From the NCBI GenBank assembly GCA_900540455.1, contig UQGD01000013.1, forward strand, positions 1 to 56,556: a DNA stretch of 56,556 nt. Direction: 5' to 3'. The position numbers were made by a program, and so were the translations under genes. Position 1 is the stretch's first letter. Every line of letters begins with the position of its first letter. The stretch comes from an uncultured Faecalibacterium sp. (GTDB taxonomy: Bacteria > Bacillota > Clostridia > Oscillospirales > Ruminococcaceae). Below are positions 47,757 through 56,203 of the stretch, piece after piece. The notes under the pieces are model-generated. The model was not told the origin of the DNA, made no database searches, and saw only the letters and a list, made by a program, of their open reading frames with translations.

Positions 47757-49184
47757 GTGTTTCATCTGACCACAGCCCTGGACCCGGGGGCCCAGGTGCC
47801 GCTGTATGAGCAGCTGTACCGCAGCCTGACGGCTGAACTGCGGGCGGGGGCAGTACCGGCCGGGACCCGGATGCCGGGCAAGCGCAGCCTGGCGGCAGAA
47901 CTATCGGTCTCCATCAATACGGTGGATACAGCGTACCAGATGCTGACGGCGGAAGGCTACCTGGAAAGCCGCCCCCGAAGCGGATTTTATGTGCAGCCAA
48001 ACCTTTGTCAGCCGCCTTTGCCGGAGCCGGTGCCGACGCAGCCAGCCCTGGCAGCTCCGGCACCGCCGGTGCAGCTGGATCTGTCCACTCGCGGGGTGGA
48101 TACCGGGCTGTTCCCGGCACGGACCTGGGCGCGGCTGCAAAAGGAGCTGCTGTATTCCAGCCCGCAGCTGCTGGCGCCGGGGGATGCCCAGGGGGACCCG
48201 GAGCTGCGGCAGGCGCTGGCAGAGTATCTGGCCCAGTACCGGGGCGTGCGGTGCGGCGCCCATCAGATCGTGGTGGGGGCAGGGCTGGAATATCTGCTGG
48301 GGCTGCTGGCCCCGCTGCTGCCCGGCCCGGCGGCAGTGGAAACGCCCGGCTACCCGCGGGCCAAACAGGTGCTGGAAAACAACGGGGTGTCCTGCTGTTG
48401 CCTGCCGGTGGACCGGGAGGGGATGTCGGTGCAGGCGCTGGAGGACTCCGGTGCGGCGGTGTGTTATGTGACCCCCAGCCATCAGTTCCCCACCGGAGTC
48501 ACCATGCCGGCCCCCCGCCGGACCGAGCTGCTGCACTGGGCTGCACGGGGGCAGGGCAGACGGCTGATCATTGAGGACGACTACGACTCTGAGTTCCGTT
48601 TTGACACCCGCCCGCTGCCCAGTTTGCAGGGCATGGCGGGGGCGGATGGGCCGGTGGTGTATCTGTCCACCTGTTCCCGGAGCCTTGCCCCCGGCATCCG
48701 CATTGCGTATATGGTCCTGCCGGAGCATCTGCTGCCAGCCTGGCAGCGGGCCTACGCCCTCTATGCGGGCACGGTGGGCCGCTTTGAGCAGCAGACGCTG
48801 GCCCGCTTTATCACAGGCGGATATTTTGCCCGGCATCTGGCCCGGGAACGGGTGGCATATAAAGCCCGGCGGGATGGTCTGGTGCAGGGGCTGGCCCGGG
48901 CATTCAGCCCGGGGGAGATCACCCTGGAAGGGCTGCATACCGGGCTGCATCTGCTGCTGCGCCTGCGGGACCCGGCGCCGGACCACATCCTGCGCCGCAT
49001 GGCGGCCCGGCAGGGGGTGCGGGTGGCGCTGCTCAGTGATTATTGTCTGGACGGCAGCACCCAGGGCTGCAAAGGGACGTTGGTGCTGGGTTATGGCTCC
49101 TTATCGGATGCGGATTGTGCGCAGGCCGGGCTGAGGTTGAAAAAGCTCTGTACCGCAGCCTGGGAAGCATCGGTCAGGGTGTAG
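47757..49184 (+). CDS. MocR-type regulator (GntR HTH + aminotransferase-like domain) lacking the PLP lysine
   Basis: 475 residues. N-terminal GntR winged helix: PLYEQLYRSLTAELRAGAVP, KRSLAAELSVSINTVDTAYQ, AEGYLESRPRSGFYV. After a Pro-rich linker comes a class I aminotransferase-like domain (PdxR/MocR family): GLFPARTWARLQKEL, GDPELRQALAEYL, VTPSHQFPTGVTMPAPRR, EDDYDSEFRFDTRPLPSLQG. The segment normally TxSKxLxPxLRxGY, containing the PLP Schiff-base Lys, reads STCSRSLAPGIRIAY: Arg308 (codon CGG). Whether PLP can still be sensed is uncertain. Start is GTG at 47757 after AAAGGAGG. Confidence 0.92.
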   Translation: MFHLTTALDPGAQVPLYEQLYRSLTAELRAGAVPAGTRMPGKRSLAAELSVSINTVDTAYQMLTAEGYLESRPRSGFYVQPNLCQPPLPEPVPTQPALAAPAPPVQLDLSTRGVDTGLFPARTWARLQKELLYSSPQLLAPGDAQGDPELRQALAEYLAQYRGVRCGAHQIVVGAGLEYLLGLLAPLLPGPAAVETPGYPRAKQVLENNGVSCCCLPVDREGMSVQALEDSGAAVCYVTPSHQFPTGVTMPAPRRTELLHWAARGQGRRLIIEDDYDSEFRFDTRPLPSLQGMAGADGPVVYLSTCSRSLAPGIRIAYMVLPEHLLPAWQRAYALYAGTVGRFEQQTLARFITGGYFARHLARERVAYKARRDGLVQGLARAFSPGEITLEGLHTGLHLLLRLRDPAPDHILRRMAARQGVRVALLSDYCLDGSTQGCKGTLVLGYGSLSDADCAQAGLRLKKLCTAAWEASVRV

Positions 49185-49990
49185 CGCCCTGCCTGCTGCG
49201 CACCGGGCAGGGCGGCGGCCTGGATCTCTGCGCTGTTGTTGGCCAGGAACTCCAGCGTTTCCTCCAAACGGTAGTAGTCCTGGGCAGCCAGGTCGGTCAG
49301 GGCGTGGGGGCTTTGCTTGCGCAGAGCATCCGGCAGGGCGGCAGGCAGCTGCTCCAGCTTCTGGCGGAAAAATGCCTCCCATACCGCAGCCCGGGCGCAG
49401 GCTAGGGGGTAAGGGTCGGCCTGCTCTGCCAACTGGGTCAGCTGACGGGCGGCTTCGGCGGCGGTCATGGTCTGCACAGCAGCGGTCAGCCCCGCTTGGT
49501 GCAGTGTCTCGGCAGGGACTGCGCCGGAAAAACTGACCCGCAGCGTGCCAAAGGGTGCAGCCAGCGCCTGCATCCGCTCCGGAGCCAGGGCCAGATAAAG
49601 GGTGTCCTCCGGTAGGGCCAGCGCTGTGGTCAGAGCCTCCCGGCACCGGGCTGGCCCGGCGGTGTGGTAGCACTGGGCCAGGGTGCTGCCTGCTGCACCG
49701 GCGGGCAGGTCCAGCTCGCCGGGCAGGGTCAGCAGATGCAGACAGTTCTGGCTGGCGTTGAGGTAGCACAGCACAAAACCCGGCTGGTCTCCGGCCAGGC
49801 AGAGCAGCAGGGTGGCCTGGTGGTTTTTGCGGGGCAGGGCCACAGCCACCCCGCTTTGGGGCTGGGCGGTCTGGGTACGGGCGCGGGCGGCCTGACGGGT
49901 GAGCAGCAGCGTGCCCCCGGCAAGGGGCAGCAGCACCAGCAGCCCGGCCCAGAGGGCGGTCCAAAAGGGTCGCCATCCACTGGTATGCAT
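49091..49990 (-). CDS. Degenerate LCP-like anchored protein
   Basis: 299 residues: a membrane helix (TALWAGLLVLLPLAGGTLLL, about 10-30) and an extracellular domain resembling a LytR-CpsA-Psr fold by pattern (ATLLLCLAGDQPGFVLCYLN, CLHLLTLPGELDLP, GSTLAQCYHTAGPARCREAL); the key Arg and Asp motifs of active LCP enzymes (DTiMl, SIPRDT) are not recognisable, so it is likely inactive or only distantly related. It has Cys residues unusual for a surface protein. The ATG at 49990 follows AAAGGAGG. Its 3' end overlaps the convergent MocR gene by 94 bases. Confidence 0.6.
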   Translation of the reverse strand: MHTSGWRPFWTALWAGLLVLLPLAGGTLLLTRQAARARTQTAQPQSGVAVALPRKNHQATLLLCLAGDQPGFVLCYLNASQNCLHLLTLPGELDLPAGAAGSTLAQCYHTAGPARCREALTTALALPEDTLYLALAPERMQALAAPFGTLRVSFSGAVPAETLHQAGLTAAVQTMTAAEAARQLTQLAEQADPYPLACARAAVWEAFFRQKLEQLPAALPDALRKQSPHALTDLAAQDYYRLEETLEFLANNSAEIQAAALPGAQQAGRYTLTDASQAAVQSFFNLSPACAQSASDKEP

Positions 49991-50019
49991 GGTAAAAAGC
50001 CTCCTTTTAAGATGCGGAT

Positions 50020-50054
50020 GCATAAAGCATGGGCGGGCGCAGCATCCTTTATGC
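50020..50054. promoter_or_regulatory. Dyad between divergent genes
   Basis: GCATAAAG (50020-50027) and CTTTATGC (50047-50054) lie midway between the LCP-like gene and the 50074 gene, just inside their mirror-image SD sites. A candidate shared operator. Confidence 0.45.
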
Positions 50055-50073
50055 AAAAGGAGGGATGTCTTGT

Positions 50074-50256
50074 ATGACGGAGGAGACCAAGACCCCGGAG
50101 CTGCCGGACCCGCAGGAGGCGTTCTGGCTGGAGCTGGGTCCCGCTGAGCCGGAGGACACAGCCGCCCAGCAATCGGTGCTGCCTTATGCAGACCCGGCAC
50201 TGCCGCCCCGTATCCAGATGCTGGAGTATCTGGACGACCCGCAGCAGCCGCAATAA
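50074..50256 (+). CDS. Small acidic Pro-rich hypothetical protein
   Basis: 60 residues, soluble, Pro/Glu/Asp-rich (MTEETKTPELPDPQEAFWLE ... LDDPQQPQ), no recognised domain. AAAAGGAGGG lies at proper distance and a strong terminator follows, so it is likely a real gene. Confidence 0.55.
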   Translation: MTEETKTPELPDPQEAFWLELGPAEPEDTAAQQSVLPYADPALPPRIQMLEYLDDPQQPQ

Positions 50257-50260
50257 AAAA

Positions 50261-50295
50261 CAGGGGCCGCCCCATTTTGGGGCGGCCCCTGTATG
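50261..50295 (+). terminator. Bidirectional terminator (50074 gene and GT2 gene)
   Basis: CAGGGGCCGCCCC pairs with GGGGCGGCCCCTG; T/A runs on each side. Confidence 0.9.
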
Positions 50296-50304
50296 TTTGC
50301 AGGA

Positions 50305-51333
50305 TCAGTTGAATTTGAAGATCTTCCGGGCCAGGCGGTAGCCCTTCAGCACCACTTTGTTGCCCAAAGCGGTGGACTGGTTGGTCACGCCGCCAATGCT
50401 GGTGCGGATAGCGCGGTACACCTGGGGGCTGGTGTGGGTCTTGAGGTACTCCCACAGGGCGGCCTTTTTCTCATAGGCTTCGGGGCTGCCGTCCAGCAGC
50501 AGGAAGATGTCGCTGACCGCCATCATCATGGACAGGTAGTGCAGCATATAGCTGCGCAGGCGCGGCGTGTTCTGCAGCTGGTCCAGGTCCTGGCAGTCGA
50601 TCATGTGGCGGGTGACCCGCAGCTGCTGGTCCACCCGCTTGACCATGACGCTCTCATTGACGCTCTGGTCTGCCCGGCCGATGAAGTAGCGGTACAGATC
50701 CAGGTTCATGTAATACATGCTCTTGACATAGGGCAGGGGCTGGTAGATAAAGATGTTGTCCACATAGAAGGTGTGCTTGGGCAGCACCATGCCGCAGCGG
50801 CGCAGCACCTCGGTGCGGTAGATCACCGAGTGCATCAGCAGATGCTGGTCCGGGCGGAAATGCCCCACGTGGACCCAGTTGAACAGACGCTCGGTGGGGA
50901 ACACGTTGGTATAGCGCACAGTGTGGGTGGTGCCGTCCTCCACGTGCTCATACACGTAGTTGCAGATCAGCATATCCGGGGCAAGGTCCTGCTGGATCAG
51001 GGTGCGCAGGCGGGTCAGCAGCTTTTGCAGGCTGTCGGTATCCAGCCAGTCGTCGCTGTCCACCACCTTGTAGTACAGACCGGTGGCGTTGCGCAGACCC
51101 TGGTTGACGCCCTCACCGTGGCCGCCGTTCTCCTGGTGGATGGCCTTGACGATGGTGGGGTACTGGGCAGCAAACTCATCGCAGATAGCGGGGGTGTCGT
51201 CCTTGGTGGAGCCGTCGTCCACCAGGATGATCTCGGCGTCTTCCCCGGCGGCCAGAAGGGTCTGGACACAGTGGCGCATATAATCCGCTGAGTTGTAGCA
51301 AGGCACAGCGAAGGTGATCAGTTTTTGAGACAT
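50305..51333 (-). CDS. Glycosyltransferase family 2 protein
   Basis: 342 residues, no signal. GT-A fold: TFAVPCYNSADYMRHCVQTL, AEIILVDDGSTKDDT (nucleotide-sugar site), ENGGHGEGVNQGLRNATG, the DxD-type VVDSDDWLD, then a C-terminal ~150-residue extension seen in teichoic-acid or surface-glycan GT2 enzymes. It adds a sugar or glycerol/ribitol unit to an unknown glycan. SD AGAGGT. Confidence 0.92.
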   Translation of the reverse strand: MSQKLITFAVPCYNSADYMRHCVQTLLAAGEDAEIILVDDGSTKDDTPAICDEFAAQYPTIVKAIHQENGGHGEGVNQGLRNATGLYYKVVDSDDWLDTDSLQKLLTRLRTLIQQDLAPDMLICNYVYEHVEDGTTHTVRYTNVFPTERLFNWVHVGHFRPDQHLLMHSVIYRTEVLRRCGMVLPKHTFYVDNIFIYQPLPYVKSMYYMNLDLYRYFIGRADQSVNESVMVKRVDQQLRVTRHMIDCQDLDQLQNTPRLRSYMLHYLSMMMAVSDIFLLLDGSPEAYEKKAALWEYLKTHTSPQVYRAIRTSIGGVTNQSTALGNKVVLKGYRLARKIFKFN

Positions 51334-51551
51334 AGGTCAAACCTCTCTTTGCAAGCCGCCGCCGCTGGCAGGCAACGGCGGCAGAGTATTTTCTTGTGGT
51401 ATCCGCCAGTGACAGTACCGGGGGATGGAATATTGTAGTATCAGTATAGCATTTTCGTACAGGAAATGCTATCCCCCGCCATAAATCCCCGGACTTTTTG
51501 TAGATTGTTCATGAATTAGAACGTAAAAGCAGCCCAAAACCCTGCGGAACG

Positions 51552-51560
51552 TGGTATACT
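51552..51560 (+). promoter_or_regulatory. recQ: Extended -10 promoter of recQ
   Basis: TGG followed by TATACT (51555-51560). The intergenic 51334-51631 also holds an inverted repeat ATAGCATTT/AAATGCTAT at about 51445-51472, near the GT2 promoter side. Confidence 0.55.
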
Positions 51561-51631
51561 GATAAAGATCGTGACAGGCAAGGCGCCTGTTTTTCAGCAA
51601 GACCGACCCCAGAAAGGCAGGCGAGAGGGAG

Positions 51632-53185
51632 ATGCAGCCCCAGGAGATCCTAAAGAAAGTGTTTGGCTATGACCGCTTCCGGCCCGGCCAGGCAGAGATC
51701 GTATCCAAGCTTTTGTCCGGACAGGATGTGCTGGCGGTGATGCCCACCGGAGCAGGCAAATCTTTATGCTACCAGGTCCCGGCGCTGGCCTTGCCGGGCA
51801 TCACCATCGTGGTATCGCCCCTGGTCAGTTTGATGAAGGACCAGGTGGGGGCGCTGGTACAGGCAGGTGTAGCGGCGGCCTTTTTGAACAACAGCCTTAC
51901 CGATAACCAAAAGGCTTTGATGCTGCGCCGTGCCAGAGAAGGATGGTATAAGATCATCTATGTAGCGCCGGAGCGCTTGGAGATGCCGGGGTTCCAGCGT
52001 TTTGCCCAGGAGCAGCCCATCAGCATGGTGACGGTGGACGAGGCCCACTGCATCAGCCAGTGGGGGCAGGATTTTCGACCCAGCTACCTGCGCATCCGGG
52101 ACTTTGTGGACAGCCTGCCCCAGCGTCCGGTGGTGGGGGCCTTTACCGCTACAGCCACCGCCCGGGTGCGGGAGGATATCCGCACCCATCTGGCGCTGCA
52201 GGCTCCGTATGAAGTGACCGCCAGCTTTGACCGCCCAAACCTGTATTTTGCCACCCGCCGTGCGCTGCCCAGCGAGAAGCCGTCTGTTCTGCTGGAGCTG
52301 GTGCTGCAGGAGGGGGAGAATTCGGGCATCGTCTATTGCAGCACCACCCGCCAGGTGGACGATACCACCCGTCTTTTGCAGAGCCGGGGCATCCGGGCGG
52401 CCGCTTACCACGCAAAGCTGGAGCCGGAGGTGCGCCGCAAAAACCAGGACGATTTTTTGTATGACCGTGTGCAGGTGATGGTGGCCACCAATGCCTTTGG
52501 CATGGGCATCGATAAACCCAATGTCCGCTTCGTCATCCATTATAATATGCCTAAAGACCTGGAAAGCTACTACCAGGAGGCAGGCCGGGCCGGGCGGGAC
52601 GGAGACCCTGCCCGGTGTACGCTGCTGTATTCCGGCACCGATGTGCGCACCATCCGCTTTTTTATCGAAAAGGAGCAGGAGGCGGACAACGGCCTGCCGG
52701 CGGATGTCAAGGCCGAGGCAGCCCGCAAGGCGGAGGAACGGCTCAAGTACATGACCTTTTACTCCACTACGCCCCGCTGCCTGCGGGGGTTCATCCTGAA
52801 TTATTTTGGAGAGCAGGCCCCTGCCCGCTGCGGCAGCTGTTCCTGCTGTTTGGCTGCGCAGGCTGCTGCCGAAGCAGCGTCGATGCCCGCCGCGCCGGTC
52901 AAACCGGCCCGCCGCCGCCCGGCTGCGGCAGAAAGCGAGTCGCTGACCGAATTTGAGGAAAAGCTGCTGGCGGGGCTGTACGCTCTGCGCAAGCGGCTGG
53001 CCGGCAAACAGAATCTGCCTGCCTATATGGTGTTCAACGATGCCACACTGCGGGAGATGGCCCGCAAAAAGCCCCTGAGCCTGGACGAGCTGCTGAACAT
53101 CACCGGTGTAGGTGAGAAAAAAGCAGCCCGCTATGGGGTGGAGTTCCTGCGCTTGATCGAGGATGCGGTGGAGAGCCGCAGCTGA
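51632..53185 (+). CDS. recQ: RecQ DNA helicase without an evident winged-helix (RQC) domain
   Basis: 517 residues (typical ~600). 3'-5' DNA helicase core: motif I MPTGAGKSLCYQ, VSPLVSLMKDQV, II VDEAHCISQWGQDFRPSY, III AFTATAT, IV-VI region FGMGIDKPNVRFVIHY, YYQEAGRAGRDG. A zinc site is formed by PRCLRGFILNYFGE and CGSCSCC (about 383-407). After an Ala/Pro/Arg linker the HRDC domain (about 445-515: FNDATLREMARKKPLSLDEL, GVGEKKAARYG) follows directly, so the usual winged helix appears missing. SD GAGAGGGAG. Confidence 0.93.
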   Translation: MQPQEILKKVFGYDRFRPGQAEIVSKLLSGQDVLAVMPTGAGKSLCYQVPALALPGITIVVSPLVSLMKDQVGALVQAGVAAAFLNNSLTDNQKALMLRRAREGWYKIIYVAPERLEMPGFQRFAQEQPISMVTVDEAHCISQWGQDFRPSYLRIRDFVDSLPQRPVVGAFTATATARVREDIRTHLALQAPYEVTASFDRPNLYFATRRALPSEKPSVLLELVLQEGENSGIVYCSTTRQVDDTTRLLQSRGIRAAAYHAKLEPEVRRKNQDDFLYDRVQVMVATNAFGMGIDKPNVRFVIHYNMPKDLESYYQEAGRAGRDGDPARCTLLYSGTDVRTIRFFIEKEQEADNGLPADVKAEAARKAEERLKYMTFYSTTPRCLRGFILNYFGEQAPARCGSCSCCLAAQAAAEAASMPAAPVKPARRRPAAAESESLTEFEEKLLAGLYALRKRLAGKQNLPAYMVFNDATLREMARKKPLSLDELLNITGVGEKKAARYGVEFLRLIEDAVESRS

Positions 53186-53230
53186 ACAAGAACACCGCCG
53201 CAGGCCCGCTTTTGGGACGGACAAAAAGAA

Positions 53231-53295
53231 AAAAGCCGATGTGTTTTCCACTTGCTTTTGAAAAAGGGTGGAAAACCCATCGGCTTTTGTTTTTG
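53231..53295 (+). terminator. Bidirectional terminator between recQ and nrdG
   Basis: AAAAGCCGATG...TTTTCCAC pairs with GTGGAAAA...CATCGGCTTTT; T-rich on both strands. Confidence 0.85.
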
Positions 53296-53305
53296 CAGGG
53301 GGTGT

Positions 53306-53860
53306 TTAGTTCATGCTGTGGGTAGAAAAGACCTCTTTGTCCACCCACCATACCGGGGCGCCAGCCGCCAGTGAGCGGGGCACGTCCAGCAGGCGCTGAT
53401 TGGCACTGCCCCGGAACCGCAGCGAGATGTCATACTCCGCCTGGACGAACCGGCCGTCCACCAGGACGTCCAGCAGGCTCAGCAGCTGGTCGGTGACTTC
53501 GCACCGGGCGTGGCAGGGGATGGCGCCGGTCAGCTGCTCCCAGGTGTAGCCGGAGTAGCACCATACCGTTTTGTTGGGGTACAGCGCTTTGAAGTTGCGT
53601 ACAAAGGGCAGCAGTTCCCGCTGGTTTTCCGGCTCCATAGGCTCGCCCCCCAGCAGGGACAGCCCGGAGATATAATCCGGCTGGCAGGCCGCAAAAATGG
53701 CGTTGCGGGTGGGCTTGTCAAAGGGCTTGCCAAACCCAAAGTCCCACGCTACCTGGTTGAAGCAGCCGGGGCAGTGGTGACGGCATCCAGAGACGAACAG
53801 GCTGGTACGCACGCCCGGCCCATTGGCGATGTCGTAGTATTTGATCTCTGCGTAGTTCAT
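53306..53860 (-). CDS. nrdG: Anaerobic ribonucleotide reductase activating protein NrdG
   Basis: 184 residues. Radical-SAM activase that installs the glycyl radical on NrdD. The N-terminus YAEIKYYDIANGPGVRTSLF, the 4Fe-4S motif CRHHCPGC (about 26-33), GLSLLGGEPM and the C-terminal VDGRFVQAEYDISLRFRGSA with NQRLLDV. Downstream partner of nrdD. SD AGGAGA lies after a hairpin. Confidence 0.96.
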   Translation of the reverse strand: MNYAEIKYYDIANGPGVRTSLFVSGCRHHCPGCFNQVAWDFGFGKPFDKPTRNAIFAACQPDYISGLSLLGGEPMEPENQRELLPFVRNFKALYPNKTVWCYSGYTWEQLTGAIPCHARCEVTDQLLSLLDVLVDGRFVQAEYDISLRFRGSANQRLLDVPRSLAAGAPVWWVDKEVFSTHSMN

Positions 53861-53883
53861 GCTCTCAGTCTCCTAAAAATACC

Positions 53884-53903
53884 GGCCCGTGCACGCACGG
53901 GCC
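53884..53903 (-). terminator. Hairpin between nrdD and nrdG (attenuator)
   Basis: GGCCCGTGC and GCACGGGCC pair, followed on the minus strand by GGTATTTTTAGG, a weak terminator just before the nrdG SD; it may set a lower NrdG level. Confidence 0.6.
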
Positions 53904-53926
53904 AGCATAGATGCAAAAGGGGAGGA

Positions 53927-56098
53927 TCACAGGTGCAAAACGCGATCCTTGATCTCCTGGGTGCGGCCCTGGTTCCAGAACTGGGTACCGATATAGCCGC
54001 AGGTGCGGCGGGCTACATTCAGCTTGTTTTCGTCCCGGTTGCCGCATTTGGGGCACTGCCATACCAGCTTGCCGTCGTCCTCCACGATCTGGATCTCGCC
54101 GTCGTAGCCGCAGCACTGGCAGTAGTCGGACTTGGTGTTCAGCTCGGCATACATGATGTTGTCGTAGATGAACTGCAGCACACTCATCACTGCTTCCAGG
54201 TTGTCCTGCATATTGGGCACCTCCACATAGCTGATGGCGCCGCCGGGGGACAGCTTCTGGAACTCGCTCTCAAATTTCAGCTTGGTGAAGGCGTCGATAG
54301 GCTCCGAAACGTGGACGTGGTAGCTGTTGGTGATATAGTTTTTGTCCGTGATGCCGGGAATGATGCCGAAGCGCTTCTGCAGGCACTTGGAGAATTTGTA
54401 GGTGGTGGACTCCAGCGGGGTGCCGTACAGGGAGTAATCCATGTTTTCGGCCTTTTTCCAGGCGGTGCACTTGTCGTTCATGTGCTGCATCACGCTCAGG
54501 GCAAAGGGCTTGGCGCCGGCATCGGTGTGGCTCTTGCCGGTCATATACTTGACACACTCATACAGGCCTGCATATCCCAGGCTGATGGTGGAGTAGCCGC
54601 CAAACAGCAGCTTATCGATCTTTTCGCCCTTCTTCAGGCGGGCCAAAGCGCCGTACTGCCACAGGATGGGGGCGGCGTCGCTGGGGGTGCCCAGCAGCCG
54701 CTTATGCCGGGCCTGCAGCGCACGGTGGCACAGCTCCAGGCGCTCGTCAAAGATCTTCCAGAACTCTTCAAAGTTTCCGCCGGAGCTCAAGGCCACGTCC
54801 ACCAGGTTGATGGTCACCACGCCCTGGTTGAAGCGGCCGTAATATTTGGGCTTGCCGGTCTCCGGGTCCACATAGGGGGTCAAAAAGCTGCGGCAGCCCA
54901 TGCAGGTGTAGCAGTGGCCCTCGCCGTTTTTGTCCACCTTCATCTCCAGCATCTTCTTTTCCGAGATGTAGTCCGGCACCAGACGTTTGGCGGTGCACTT
55001 GGCGGCCAGCTCGGTCAGATAATAATAGGGGGAGTCGGGGTGGATGTTGTCCTCCTCCAGCACATAGATCAGCTTGGGGAAAGCCGGCGTGATCCAGACC
55101 CCGGCCTCGTTCTTGACGCCCTGGTAGCGCTGACGGATGGTCTCCTCGATAATAATAGCCAGGTCTGCCTTCTCCTGCGGGTTGCGGGCCTCGCCCAGGT
55201 ACATAAATACGGTGATGAACGGAGCCTGGCCGTTGGTGGTCATCAGGGTGACGACCTGGTACTGGATGGTCTGTACGCCCCGGTTGATCTCGTTGCGCAG
55301 ACGGCGCTCCACGATCTCCCGCTTGCGCTCGGCGCTTACCTCCAGACCCTCCATCTCCACCTCGACCTCTGCGGCGATCTTCTTGCGGGAGACGTCCACA
55401 AAGGGGGCCAGATGGGTCAGGCTGATGCTCTGACCGCCGTACTGGTTGGAGGCCACCTGGGCAATGATCTGGGTAGCAATGTTGCAGGCGGTGGAGAAAC
55501 TATGGGGCTTCTCGATATAGGTGCCGGAGATGACGGTGCCGTTCTGCAGCATATCCTCCAGGTTCACCAGATCGCAGTTGTGCATATGCTGGGCAAAATA
55601 GTCCGAGTCGTGGAAGTGGATCAGACCCTCCTGGTGCGCCTTGACGATATCCGGAGCCAGCAGCAGGCGGTTGGTCAGGTCTTTGGAGATCTCACCGGCC
55701 ATATAGTCCCGCTGTACGCTGTTGACAGTGGGGTTTTTGTTGGCGTTCTCCTGCTTGACCTCCTCGTTCTGGCACTCGATCAGGCTGAGGATGCGCTCGT
55801 CTGTGGTGTTGGTCTGACGCTTCAGACTCTGCACATAACGGTAGGTGATATAGTGGCGGGCAACGTCGTGGGCCTGGATGTCCATGAGCTGGTTCTCCAC
55901 CATATCCTGGATCTCCTCCACGTTTACAGCCCGGTTCAGCGCCTGGCACTGGTCCGCAACATCCGCAGCGATCTGGGTGATCTGGTCCCGGGTCAGGCGG
56001 TTCTGTTCGCTCATCGACTCGCTGGCCTTGCCCACTGCTGTGATGATCTTGGTAATGTCAAAAGGCACTTCGGCCCCGTTGCGCTTGATGATCTTCAT
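53927..56098 (-). CDS. nrdD: Anaerobic ribonucleoside-triphosphate reductase NrdD
   Basis: 723 residues. Class III RNR catalytic subunit, reduces NTPs to dNTPs in anaerobes. N-terminal ATP cone (MKIIKRNGAEVPFDITKIIT, to ~90); conserved HDSDYFAQHMHNCDL, the catalytic-centre Cys in MGCRSFLTPYVD, CCGYDG and CPKCGN zinc site; glycyl-radical loop RRTCGYIG near the C-terminus (Gly ~704). The ATG at 56098 follows GGAGGAG; a longer frame lacks support. Promoter with palindromic operator upstream. Confidence 0.97.
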   Translation of the reverse strand: MKIIKRNGAEVPFDITKIITAVGKASESMSEQNRLTRDQITQIAADVADQCQALNRAVNVEEIQDMVENQLMDIQAHDVARHYITYRYVQSLKRQTNTTDERILSLIECQNEEVKQENANKNPTVNSVQRDYMAGEISKDLTNRLLLAPDIVKAHQEGLIHFHDSDYFAQHMHNCDLVNLEDMLQNGTVISGTYIEKPHSFSTACNIATQIIAQVASNQYGGQSISLTHLAPFVDVSRKKIAAEVEVEMEGLEVSAERKREIVERRLRNEINRGVQTIQYQVVTLMTTNGQAPFITVFMYLGEARNPQEKADLAIIIEETIRQRYQGVKNEAGVWITPAFPKLIYVLEEDNIHPDSPYYYLTELAAKCTAKRLVPDYISEKKMLEMKVDKNGEGHCYTCMGCRSFLTPYVDPETGKPKYYGRFNQGVVTINLVDVALSSGGNFEEFWKIFDERLELCHRALQARHKRLLGTPSDAAPILWQYGALARLKKGEKIDKLLFGGYSTISLGYAGLYECVKYMTGKSHTDAGAKPFALSVMQHMNDKCTAWKKAENMDYSLYGTPLESTTYKFSKCLQKRFGIIPGITDKNYITNSYHVHVSEPIDAFTKLKFESEFQKLSPGGAISYVEVPNMQDNLEAVMSVLQFIYDNIMYAELNTKSDYCQCCGYDGEIQIVEDDGKLVWQCPKCGNRDENKLNVARRTCGYIGTQFWNQGRTQEIKDRVLHL

Positions 56099-56203
56099 AG
56101 GAACTCCTCCATTTGGTCTGCTGTATCTGTCCTGTTCTGATAAAGGCGGCTGCACACCTTAGTGTGTGCCACTGCCCGCCGCAAAATCCTAAATAGTGAT
56201 TTC

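Noticed and set aside
53510..56140. 876-residue open frame antisense to nrdD
   Set aside because: Mirror of nrdD codons in high-GC DNA; low-complexity Gly/Val/His/Leu sequence, no SD and no known motif, while nrdD on the other strand is unmistakable.
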